From assembly GCF_000577335.1 (NCBI RefSeq), contig NZ_CBYL010000009.1:1-64000 (forward strand): a stretch of 64,000 nt of DNA. The letters are read 5' to 3'. Of the stretch, positions 51,513 to 60,883 are shown piece by piece. Every line of letters starts with the position of its first letter. The first letter of the stretch is position 1. The position numbers and the translations under genes were made by a program. The stretch is from Faecalispora jeddahensis (GTDB lineage Bacteria; Bacillota; Clostridia; Oscillospirales; Acutalibacteraceae). Under the pieces are notes generated by a model. It was not told where the DNA came from. It saw nothing but the letters and a program-made list of their open reading frames with translations, and made no database searches.

Positions 51513-52337
51513 TCACTTGTTCTTTTCGCTTCTGGCGAAGAAAAGGGTACCGATCATCAGGCATACCACCGTAATCGCAATAATGGCGACGAGCGTGACA
51601 GCGGGGTTGAACAGCACCACGCTGTCATATTCCGGCGTTCCGGCATAAACCACGGCGCGCACAAGATCCAGACAGTAGGTCATCGGCATCAGACGGCTGA
51701 TGACAAACAGCACGCCGCTGGAATTGTTGATGGGGATAATCGCGCCGGACAGGAACATCTGCGGCATGGTGATCAGCATGACCGCCAGATTGGCCATCTT
51801 GTTGCTCTTGATCAGCCCAATCACAATCATGGCGAGCGCGCCCGCCGACAGACACATGAGCGGCGACAGTGCGAGAACGGCCAGAATCTGTGAGACGGGC
51901 AGCGTGATGCCCATGACAAGCCCCACCACCAGAGTACCGATCAGGCTGACAATCGCCCCAAAACTCGAACCGATAATTTTCCCAATCACGATGGAATATC
52001 GGGAAACGGGCGAAATCATCATCTCCTGGGTAAAGTCGGTGAAGTGGTCCTCCACCAGCGAAGAAATGCCGGACGTTGTCGACATAAACAGCATGTTGAC
52101 GAGCATGCCCACCAGCATGAATTTGCCATAATTAAAGCCAAGCCCGGCCGCCATGTTCTGCGCAAGGCTGCCGCCCAGCATCCCCATCATCAGAAGCGGC
52201 ATGGCCAAACTCATAATGATCATGCCCGGCGACTTAAAGAACAACGTGATGTCCCTTGCCGCGATGGTAGCCACGGCGTTGAGTTCCTTCATGGCCCTCG
52301 ATTTGATTTTCGGCTGCTGCAATACCAGCTCGCTCAT
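51513..52337 (-). CDS. ABC-2 type exporter permease
   Basis: A 274-residue membrane protein with six helices; the central ABC-2 signature region reads FTQEMMISPVSRYSIVIGKI (about 108-127). It pairs with the ATPase encoded upstream, whose gene it overlaps by four bases (ATGA). Such pairs export drugs, peptides or lipids; no substrate can be read here. Confidence 0.92.
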   Translation of the reverse strand: MSELVLQQPKIKSRAMKELNAVATIAARDITLFFKSPGMIIMSLAMPLLMMGMLGGSLAQNMAAGLGFNYGKFMLVGMLVNMLFMSTTSGISSLVEDHFTDFTQEMMISPVSRYSIVIGKIIGSSFGAIVSLIGTLVVGLVMGITLPVSQILAVLALSPLMCLSAGALAMIVIGLIKSNKMANLAVMLITMPQMFLSGAIIPINNSSGVLFVISRLMPMTYCLDLVRAVVYAGTPEYDSVVLFNPAVTLVAIIAITVVCLMIGTLFFARSEKNK

Positions 52338-53281
52338 GCCGCCCCACCTCCCGTTCTCATCAGATATTCCACATAGGCGTCCTCGAGCGACGGCTCCTGA
52401 ATCTTCAGCACCGTAAGCTTTGTCTCAAGCCGCGCAATGATATCCTGCGCAGTTCTGTCCTGATAAGGAACGATGATGTGGCCGTCAACGTGATAGCTCA
52501 GGCCCATATTCGTAATTTCACGGATCAACCCATCCTTATCCTGCGCGTCCACGACGAGTTCCTGTTTGAGAAGGCTCGACTTCATTTCGTCCGGCGAACC
52601 GGTGATCGCGATTTCCCCGTGGTTGATGATGCAGACCTTATCGACATTCTCCGCCTCGTCGATGTAATGGGTCGTCAGAAAAACCGTCGTGCCGTTCTGC
52701 TTGCGCACGTTGTCGATGTACTCCCAGAGGCTGCGCCGGCTCACTGCGTCAAGCCCCTGCGTCGGCTCGTCAAGAAACAGGATTTTCGGCGTGTGGATCA
52801 GGCTGCGGATAATTTCCAGCTTGCGCTGCATTCCGCCCGAAAGCTTCTTAATCGGCTGAAACAGCGCGTGCTCGATGCCGACGATCTCGGCAAGCTCCAT
52901 GACGCGATTCCGGTATTCGGCAGGCATCATTTTGAAAGTGGGCCGATAGCCGTACATGCCGTAAAGACAGGCGTGAAAGCGGATGTTTTCCTCCGCAGAG
53001 AGCTGAGGATCAAGACTGGGCTGCTGAAAGATGATTCCCACTTTGTCCCTTACATGCTGCGCATCCTTTTCCACATCGTACCCCGCGATCGTCACGCTGC
53101 CGGATGTTTTGGACAGCGTGGTCGTCAGGATGGAGATCGTCGTCGTTTTGCCCGCACCGTTGGGGCCGAGAAACGCGAAAAATTCTCCCTCGTTCACATG
53201 AAAGCTCACGCCTTTTACCGAAGGCTCTTTTGCTTTTTCATATTGTTTCACAAGCTCGTTTACCGTGATGATAGAACTCAT
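52334..53281 (-). CDS. ABC exporter ATP-binding protein
   Basis: A 315-residue ATPase of the DrrA/CcmA type. Walker A is GPNGAGKTTT (about 39-48), the signature is KLSGGMQRKL (about 140), Walker B ILFLDEPTQG (about 160), and the switch histidine LTTHY (about 195), followed by the usual C-terminal extension. ATG 53281 has GGAGGG upstream and overlaps the stop of the 40-codon gene at 53278 (ATGA), so its translation depends on that leader gene. Confidence 0.93.
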   Translation of the reverse strand: MSSIITVNELVKQYEKAKEPSVKGVSFHVNEGEFFAFLGPNGAGKTTTISILTTTLSKTSGSVTIAGYDVEKDAQHVRDKVGIIFQQPSLDPQLSAEENIRFHACLYGMYGYRPTFKMMPAEYRNRVMELAEIVGIEHALFQPIKKLSGGMQRKLEIIRSLIHTPKILFLDEPTQGLDAVSRRSLWEYIDNVRKQNGTTVFLTTHYIDEAENVDKVCIINHGEIAITGSPDEMKSSLLKQELVVDAQDKDGLIREITNMGLSYHVDGHIIVPYQDRTAQDIIARLETKLTVLKIQEPSLEDAYVEYLMRTGGGAA

Positions 53282-53400
53282 ACCATTCCCTCCATTGAAC
53301 ACGCGAGAGATGATATGTTGGATCTATCGGCTTCTTTTGCCGAGAACTCCCGAATCATGCGGCCGATCGCACGGCACACCAATACGATGATCGAGAACAT
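53278..53400 (-). CDS. 40-residue leader peptide coupled to the ABC operon
   Basis: The frame encodes 40 residues: a hydrophobic start MFSIIVLVCRAIGRMI, then a polar part ending SSLACSMEGMV. CGGAGG lies upstream of the ATG with a run of six T in the spacer. Its stop overlaps the ATPase start (ATGA), so it is translated and coupled. The ribosome site lies in the 3' arm of the hairpin at 53409-53457. It may be a regulatory leader peptide or a small membrane component of the exporter. Confidence 0.7.
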   Translation of the reverse strand: MFSIIVLVCRAIGRMIREFSAKEADRSNISSLACSMEGMV

Positions 53401-53408
53401 AAAAAACA

Positions 53409-53457
53409 CCTCCGTTTGATTTATGACCTCATTCTACAGTCATAAATTAAACGGAGG
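53409..53457 (-). promoter_or_regulatory. Terminator hairpin that contains the leader-gene ribosome site
   Basis: Two 19-base arms (53409-53427 and 53439-53457) pair with one mismatch around an 11-base loop. On the minus strand the 3' arm ends in AAACGGAGG, the ribosome site of the 40-codon gene, and is followed by TGTTTTTTATG. The structure is both a rho-independent terminator for the kinase gene upstream and a lid over that ribosome site. Confidence 0.75.
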
Positions 53458-53469
53458 ATAAATCGAACT

Positions 53470-53486
53470 TAAACGCAATGTAAACG
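53470..53486. promoter_or_regulatory. Direct repeat TAAACG-N5-TAAACG, likely response-regulator site
   Basis: TAAACG (53470-53475) and TAAACG (53481-53486) repeat with an 11-base period, the spacing of OmpR-family dimers. The same CAATGTAAACG sequence occurs in the repeat upstream of the regulator gene at 55298-55314. It lies in the gap between the kinase stop and the ABC operon. Confidence 0.65.
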
Positions 53487-53494
53487 AGACAATT

Positions 53495-54574
53495 TTATTT
53501 TTTCAAAGGCAGCGTTACAGTAAAGGTGCTCCCCTCGCCTGCCTGACTTTCCACTGTCACTGTGCCGCCGTGAAGCTCCACGATTTTTTTCACGAGCGAT
53601 AATCCAAGCCCGCTGCCGCCCTGGGCGCGGTCACGAGCTTTATCGGCTTTGTAGAAGCGCTCAAAAATGTGCATTCTATCTTCTTCGGAAATGCCGGAGC
53701 CGGTGTCGGAGATTTGGCAAACCACGCTCTCCCCGCCGTCTGTCAGCACGATATTGATTTCGCCCTGCTCGGGTGTAAATTTGATCGCGTTATGGATCAG
53801 GTTGATCCACACCTGTGTGAGCAGGCCCTCATCGCCGCTGTAAGTGATTTTTCCGAGGGACAGAGAAAGATCGATGTTCTTTTCCGCCCACTGAGGTTCG
53901 AGCATCAGGACAGCGTTTTGAATCTGCTTATCGAGCGAAAACGATGTGATGGTAAGAGGCTGATCGTTGCTCTCGAGCGACGACAGCTTGAGGAGGTTGT
54001 CGCTGAGTTTGGAAAGACGCCCGGCTTCGGTTTCGATCACATCAATATAGTGTGCGCGCTGATCGGCAGTCAGTCTGTCGTTTTTCAGAAGCGCCGCAAA
54101 CCCGCGGATTGAAGTCAGCGGAGACTGTATTTCGTGAGATACGTTCGAAATAAAATCCTGCCGCAGCTTTTCCATTGAACCGAGTTCCCGCGCCATTTTA
54201 TTGACGCTTTTGGCAATCTCAGCGAGAGGATTGTGCTCATCCACCGGGATCAGCACGTTAAAATCCCCGTGCGCGATGCGGTTCAGGGCTTCAATGGTAC
54301 TGTCCAAATATCTGTTCCGTTTATCCCAATGGCGGTCTTTGTGGTGCCGCCTTGTATGCACTGCCGCCAAAATTCTTGCTCCAAGCGAGAAAACGCACAG
54401 ACCGAGCAGCCCCGTGATGACGTGCGTCCAAACTGCAGCGGGGCGGCCGGTAAAGCGATAAATCAATTCCGACAGCCCAAATCCCGCGGCAAAACAGACC
54501 GCCAATAGAAGGAACCCCAGCAGCGTGCCCCGAATCCATCTTGATCTGTACCTTCGATTGTCTTCCCGTCTCAT
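53495..54574 (-). CDS. Membrane histidine kinase
   Basis: A 359-residue kinase: two membrane helices (about 15-38 and 50-72) with only a short outside loop, a HAMP-like linker (about 75-135), phospho-acceptor H147 in FISNVSHEIQSPLTS, N-box WINLIHNAIKF, G1 DTGSGI and G2 GSGLGLSLVKKI. The tiny extracellular loop is typical of intramembrane-sensing kinases that work with ABC transporters, as in BceS. It follows the regulator gene by two bases. Confidence 0.93.
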   Translation of the reverse strand: MRREDNRRYRSRWIRGTLLGFLLLAVCFAAGFGLSELIYRFTGRPAAVWTHVITGLLGLCVFSLGARILAAVHTRRHHKDRHWDKRNRYLDSTIEALNRIAHGDFNVLIPVDEHNPLAEIAKSVNKMARELGSMEKLRQDFISNVSHEIQSPLTSIRGFAALLKNDRLTADQRAHYIDVIETEAGRLSKLSDNLLKLSSLESNDQPLTITSFSLDKQIQNAVLMLEPQWAEKNIDLSLSLGKITYSGDEGLLTQVWINLIHNAIKFTPEQGEINIVLTDGGESVVCQISDTGSGISEEDRMHIFERFYKADKARDRAQGGSGLGLSLVKKIVELHGGTVTVESQAGEGSTFTVTLPLKK

Positions 54575-54576
54575 TT

Positions 54577-55248
54577 TTACACCTCTAACCGATAGCCAAG
54601 TCCGCGGACAGTTGTGATTTTAAACTGGTACCTCTCTGCGGGAAAACGCTCGCGCAGGCGATTGATATGCACGTCCAGGGTCCGCTCGTTTCCCTCGAAA
54701 TCGTAGCCCCACACATCCTCGATGAGCTGCTCGCGCGTAAAGGTTTTTCCGGGGGAAGAACCCAGCTTGAAAAGCAGCTCAAATTCCTTCATGGGGATGT
54801 CGCTTTGCTCTCCGCCACAGAACACGGAGTAACTGTTTTTATCCAGCGTCAGCGCACCGATCTGGACAGTCTGCGAAGCGGCGATTTTATAGCGTCTGAG
54901 CAGCGCCTTAACGCGCAGGACAAGCTCTGCGCCTTCAAACGGTTTTGTCAGGTAATCGTCTGTTCCAAGCTCGAACCCTTTCACCTTCTGGCTGATCTCG
55001 CCCTTCGCCGTCAGCATCAGGATCGGCAAATCCTCATAGTACCGGCGCGCATAACCGCAAAACTCGAAACCGTCTATTTCGGGCATCATCAAATCCAGCA
55101 CACAGAGGTCGATTTTCGTTTCACTCAGCTTTTGCAGCGCTTCCCGCCCATTCCGGGCTTCCTGTACCGAGAAGCCTTCATTATGCAGTAAGGTGCTCAC
55201 GAGCTCCCGTATATATGGATCATCATCAATGACTAAAATGGCGGCCAT
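54577..55248 (-). CDS. OmpR-family response regulator
   Basis: A 223-residue regulator with receiver (VIDDDPYIREL, phospho-acceptor D52 in CVLDLMMPE, lysine in YLTKPFEGAEL) and a winged-helix DNA-binding domain (EFELLFKLGSSPGKTFTREQ, VWGYDFEGNERTLDVHINRL, RGLGYRLEV). It is transcribed first in the pair and probably activates itself and the ABC operon through the TAAACG repeats. Confidence 0.95.
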   Translation of the reverse strand: MAAILVIDDDPYIRELVSTLLHNEGFSVQEARNGREALQKLSETKIDLCVLDLMMPEIDGFEFCGYARRYYEDLPILMLTAKGEISQKVKGFELGTDDYLTKPFEGAELVLRVKALLRRYKIAASQTVQIGALTLDKNSYSVFCGGEQSDIPMKEFELLFKLGSSPGKTFTREQLIEDVWGYDFEGNERTLDVHINRLRERFPAERYQFKITTVRGLGYRLEV

Positions 55249-55282
55249 GAATGCGCCTCCTCTCCGGCTTTCTATTGTTTAT

Positions 55283-55314
55283 AGTATACCAACAATGTAA
55301 ACGCAGAGTAAACC
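55283..55314 (-). promoter_or_regulatory. Promoter and operator of the response-regulator gene
   Basis: On the minus strand TTTACT (55307-55312) and TATACT (55283-55288) are 18 bases apart. The direct repeat TAAACG-N5-TAAACC (55298-55314) covers the -35 region, indicating autoregulation by the same protein that could bind 53470-53486. Confidence 0.65.
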
Positions 55315-55428
55315 CGGGCGTTCCATCGACTTTAAAAATATTTACTTGAATCGGCCAGAGGAAGCACAGTGTAAAACTCGACATGCAGGCGGGAAAAGAT
55401 ACAAAGTACCATTTGTCAGACTGGTCAA

Positions 55429-58400
55429 ATTTTAATCTACGCCCCTCATACGAGGGGCGGCCAACAACGCCCGCAACGTCAACTCCGATGGCACGCTATT
55501 TCAATCCACGTCCCTCGCATGAGGGACGACCCCCGCGCTGCGGGGCCTTGACAAGACGGCAGTTATTTCAATCCACGTCCCTCGCATGAGGGACGACGGA
55601 GATTGCCCCGGTGCTTCTCCATATCCGGTTTATTTCAATCCACGTCCCTCGCATGAGGGACGACATTACGCAATTAAATTCAAGCTTGCCGCCACTCGAT
55701 TTCAATCCACGTCCCTCGCATGAGGGACGACTTTTTCAGCTTTTCTGCCTGCCACGCGGGCCAGCTATTTCAATCCACGTCCCTCGCATGAGGGACGACA
55801 GTGCCTGGCACTCAATGTCAGGAGCCTCGCTCATTTCAATCCACGTCCCTCGCATGAGGGACGACATACTTTAGTCGGGCAATCAAGACAAATGCAACAC
55901 ATTTCAATCCACGTCCCTCGCATGAGGGACGACTTTGATGGAGCATTATAGGTTTTTCCGGAAAATATTTCAATCCACGTCCCTCGCATGAGGGACGACT
56001 TTGATGGAGCATTATAGGTTTTTCCGGAAAATATTTCAATCCACGTCCCTCGCATGAGGGACGACGCGCTCAAGGGTTTCGGCGCTCACGATTTCCTGCA
56101 TTTCAATCCACGTCCCTCGCATGAGGGACGACAATGATACTGTTTTGACCGGGTTTGACGTCCTGATTTCAATCCACGTCCCTCGCATGAGGGACGACAA
56201 TGATACTGTTTTGACCGGGTTTGACGTCCTGATTTCAATCCACGTCCCTCGCATGAGGGACGACTCAGCAGCGTAAAGGATCTGTTCCTCAATATCTGAT
56301 TTCAATCCACGTCCCTCGCATGAGGGACGACTTGGACGCTCACGCTTCGCGAGGGTGCAACCACGATTTCAATCCACGTCCCTCGCATGAGGGACGACCA
56401 TACACAGCGGCCTTACGTTTATGGTAACGGTAATTTCAATCCACGTCCCTCGCATGAGGGACGACGGAGCAGTTGCACCCGTGGTGGAAGTGCTTGCTTG
56501 TATTTCAATCCACGTCCCTCGCATGAGGGACGACGCGGGGCCCCGCGCCGTAAACGGCGCACCCCATCCATTTCAATCCACGTCCCTCGCATGAGGGACG
56601 ACAAGACTATTCCCACCGCCGACGGTATGGGTGTAATTTCAATCCACGTCCCTCGCATGAGGGACGACTGGAGTACGGTATTCACTGGTTGCAGGGGCTT
56701 GACATTTCAATCCACGTCCCTCGCATGAGGGACGACTGTAAAAAACACGCCAACCGGTGACTACCCCAGTATTTCAATCCACGTCCCTCGCATGAGGGAC
56801 GACGACCGCGTGGAGCAAAGCGATTTTCTAACAGGCAGATTTCAATCCACGTCCCTCGCATGAGGGACGACCGCGTCAGGTTGGAAAGCGGGATCACGCG
56901 TACCGATTTCAATCCACGTCCCTCGCATGAGGGACGACACATCATTAGGTACTCGCACCTGCCGACAATGCGATTTCAATCCACGTCCCTCGCATGAGGG
57001 ACGACCGGTATCATCGGTACGGCTGGCACAGACCAGTGAATTTCAATCCACGTCCCTCGCATGAGGGACGACGGGAGGTGATAAAATGCCGCAAATGTCG
57101 AAACGAATTTCAATCCACGTCCCTCGCATGAGGGACGACTCTCTAAAGATGTATTATATAACCACAGGGTAAAATTTCAATCCACGTCCCTCGCATGAGG
57201 GACGACGGTACAGGGGCCGACACGCAAGATAAAGGCGTTGGATTTCAATCCACGTCCCTCGCATGAGGGACGACGGCTTAAATAAAACACCTGCAACAAA
57301 AATCAGAAATTTCAATCCACGTCCCTCGCATGAGGGACGACTAATAGGTGCAATAGCAATCTCCTTTTTTCGTGATTTCAATCCACGTCCCTCGCATGAG
57401 GGACGACAAGAATGTTCCCCAATCCCAATCTGTGTCTGATCATTTCAATCCACGTCCCTCGCATGAGGGACGACCCGCTGGTTTGGATATTCCTCCGGCA
57501 TTAAACGATTTCAATCCACGTCCCTCGCATGAGGGACGACCTGGTTTCGGGGTCAAACAGGGCCTTAGTAACCAATTTCAATCCACGTCCCTCGCATGAG
57601 GGACGACTGCGTTTTCCGGCAAAGCAGCTACGTCTAATGTAATTTCAATCCACGTCCCTCGCATGAGGGACGACTTTTAAAAAAATTGGATGGGGTCGCT
57701 GGTGATAGCATTTCAATCCACGTCCCTCGCATGAGGGACGACGACAAATATTCACACATTATTACTGTTTTATACGATTTCAATCCACGTCCCTCGCATG
57801 AGGGACGACGACCAAAACAAGGTCTTTTGTTGATGATTCTGCTATTTCAATCCACGTCCCTCGCATGAGGGACGACTGAAATCGACGAAAACCTGATCCG
57901 CCACAACCTATTTCAATCCACGTCCCTCGCATGAGGGACGACCTATGGGCGACAAACAATGCTGGCTTTGCGGAGCATTTCAATCCACGTCCCTCGCATG
58001 AGGGACGACCAGATGATCCGGCTGATTAAAACCACATGGGGCGGAATTTCAATCCACGTCCCTCGCATGAGGGACGACTTTCAGAGGTGGAACAGATGAC
58101 GAAACAATTGATTTCAATCCACGTCCCTCGCATGAGGGACGACCCCTCAATCTGGCGGCGCCGCTCTTGGTACAGCGCTTATTTCAATCCACGTCCCTCG
58201 CATGAGGGACGACGGCCAGACCGATATGCTCCAACAATTTATAGTGCCATTTCAATCCACGTCCCTCGCATGAGGGACGACATGCGACTTTTCAAGCGAT
58301 AGTTTTTATAGCAAAATTTCAATCCACGTCCCTCGCATGAGGGACGACCTCGCGCGCGTATTTGCGCTTTTCGGGATCGCAGCATTTCAATCCACGTCCC

Positions 58401-60429
58401 TCGCATGAGGGACGACTGGGAGTGATAAGGCCGGCGGAGGCGGAGAGGAGATTTCAATCCACGTCCCTCGCATGAGGGACGACATTGCTCCTGCATGGAC
58501 ATACGGCGCAGCTTGATATTTCAATCCACGTCCCTCGCATGAGGGACGACCTCTATCGGCTCAAAAAAGATCAGAGCAATGGGCATTTCAATCCACGTCC
58601 CTCGCATGAGGGACGACTTCCGGCACTGGCTCGGCGTTATAACACCACAACGATTTCAATCCACGTCCCTCGCATGAGGGACGACAGGCGGAGCAAAGAG
58701 CCCGCGAAAACAATCCTGATATTTCAATCCACGTCCCTCGCATGAGGGACGACTTCGTTTGCTTGTGAATCCGCTCGCTACGGTAGATTTCAATCCACGT
58801 CCCTCGCATGAGGGACGACAGTTGCCGCCACAGGTTTGAGACAAATTCAGATAAATTTCAATCCACGTCCCTCGCATGAGGGACGACATCTTCGGATAAT
58901 TATCTTTCTTTGTCAATGATATTTCAATCCACGTCCCTCGCATGAGGGACGACGGATTGTTCCGGTCAGTTTTATCATTGCGACTATGATTTCAATCCAC
59001 GTCCCTCGCATGAGGGACGACATATGTGGGAGCAAATTAACTATACACGGCCCGATTTCAATCCACGTCCCTCGCATGAGGGACGACTTAGCTATGGTGA
59101 TTATGCGTTTTATATTGCGTCCATTTCAATCCACGTCCCTCGCATGAGGGACGACTGGTTTGCGCAGTTACCCGGAAAAGTTGCGGCACAAATTTCAATC
59201 CACGTCCCTCGCATGAGGGACGACGCCTATGTACACCGATCTGTACCCGAAATTTACAATTTCAATCCACGTCCCTCGCATGAGGGACGACTAAATTCAA
59301 ACCGTACCACAACCTGCGGCTGCGATTTCAATCCACGTCCCTCGCATGAGGGACGACTTGACATTAGATTGTGTGCATATGATAATGGATATTTCAATCC
59401 ACGTCCCTCGCATGAGGGACGACAGGAGGCACAGTTATGTCAAAACAAATTCGTGTGATTTCAATCCACGTCCCTCGCATGAGGGACGACTGCCGACGGA
59501 GCCTGATAACAGGAGTATCGCTTTTATTTCAATCCACGTCCCTCGCATGAGGGACGACTCCGAAATAGCCTGTGCAACCTTGTTTACGACGTATATTTCA
59601 ATCCACGTCCCTCGCATGAGGGACGACTTAATATAAATTTCTGTGCTCCGGGTGATAATTCAATTTCAATCCACGTCCCTCGCATGAGGGACGACGGGGT
59701 TTCATTTTGCCGTTTGCGTCATATGCCTGATTTCAATCCACGTCCCTCGCATGAGGGACGACCAAAAGGCATATTGCTGGGCATTGCACAAGAGCAATTT
59801 CAATCCACGTCCCTCGCATGAGGGACGACGCAACCTGCGTCAACACAATAGTTTGCCGCACAATTTCAATCCACGTCCCTCGCATGAGGGACGACTATAC
59901 ATACCCGGAGCAGTTCGGGCATTGGCGAATTTCAATCCACGTCCCTCGCATGAGGGACGACATATATAAAATCAGCAGTCAGGCCGACATTAGTATTTCA
60001 ATCCACGTCCCTCGCATGAGGGACGACTTGATATCAGGGTGCAGAGCTATGCCGGGGAGCATTTCAATCCACGTCCCTCGCATGAGGGACGACTCTGCCA
60101 TCATAACAATCACCACTTCCAAAAGCTATTTCAATCCACGTCCCTCGCATGAGGGACGACTGCGCTTATGCAGCCTGTAAAACTGCGGCAACAAATTTCA
60201 ATCCACGTCCCTCGCATGAGGGACGACTATATATAAAATCAGCAGTCAGGCCGACATTAGTATTTCAATCCACGTCCCTCGCATGAGGGACGACCTGTAT
60301 GATACTACACAAATCGTGTAGGCGAATTAATTTCAATCCACGTCCCTCGCATGAGGGACGACCGATCTTCCGTGGGTACATTGACCAAAATTTTTCATTT
60401 CAATCCACGTCCCTCGCATGAGGGACGAC
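55429..60429 (-). CRISPR. Type I-C CRISPR array, 75 repeats and 74 spacers
   Basis: The 33-base repeat begins ATTTCAATCCACG on the plus strand and has a 7-base stem GTCCCTC/GAGGGAC; in the crRNA direction (minus) it begins GTCGTCCC and ends TGGATTGAAAT, as type I-C repeats do. I count 74 near-identical repeats from 55498 to 60429 plus one degenerate repeat at 55429-55461. Spacers are 33-36 bases. The newest end is beside cas2 and the leader at 60430, the old end at 55429. Two spacers are duplicated in tandem (55934/56000 and 56133/56199), and one sequence occurs twice apart (59962 and 60228). Confidence 0.98.
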
Positions 60430-60589
60430 TGCAAAACAAACAAATTGAGCGAAATGATCTTGATTAAAGCTTAGTAATCATTTACATCAAAAAGAAAATA
60501 AATCGCAGATTAGCAAAGCTTCTCACTATAAATTGATCCAATTTCATGCGCGAATCCCCCGCGGATTTGATGTACGCTTGCGATTCGCG
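60430..60589 (-). promoter_or_regulatory. CRISPR leader
   Basis: An AT-rich stretch of 160 bases lies between the cas2 stop and the first repeat. An inverted repeat CGCGAATC (60549-60556) / GATTCGCG (60582-60589) abuts the cas2 stop and could end the cas transcript. A TATAGT near 60528-60533 may be the array -10 box. Confidence 0.75.
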
Positions 60590-60880
60590 TTAAAATGTCA
60601 TCAGATCTTCCGGGTTGTATGTTTGTTTCGCTCCGTAATGTTCAATACGGTTTTTATAATTGTTTCCCAGATGATAAATACGCAGGCTGTCTTTCTTTTC
60701 GTCCATAACAGTAAGCAGTTGGCTTTTCACAATACATAATTCCGCAGGGGACAGAAGGCATTCGAACACAGAATTTTGCACGCGCTGCCCGTAATTCACG
60801 CAAATCTTTGCAACCTTGCGAAGCCGCTTGCTGCCTTTTGCATCCTCGGTATTCACATCGTAGGTAATCAGGACAAGCAT
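60590..60880 (-). CDS. cas2: CRISPR-associated endonuclease Cas2
   Basis: A 96-residue Cas2. It starts MLVLITYDVNTEDAKG with the conserved Asp of the dimer interface and has RVQNSVFECLLSPAE. It forms the Cas1-Cas2 integrase that adds spacers at the leader end. It follows cas1 by three bases. Confidence 0.97.
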   Translation of the reverse strand: MLVLITYDVNTEDAKGSKRLRKVAKICVNYGQRVQNSVFECLLSPAELCIVKSQLLTVMDEKKDSLRIYHLGNNYKNRIEHYGAKQTYNPEDLMTF

Positions 60881-60883
60881 CGT

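Noticed and set aside
55429-60429. Many open frames of 60-144 codons on both strands across the array, reading FNPRPSHEGR or RPSCEGRGLK repeatedly
   Set aside because: They are translations of the CRISPR repeat, not genes.
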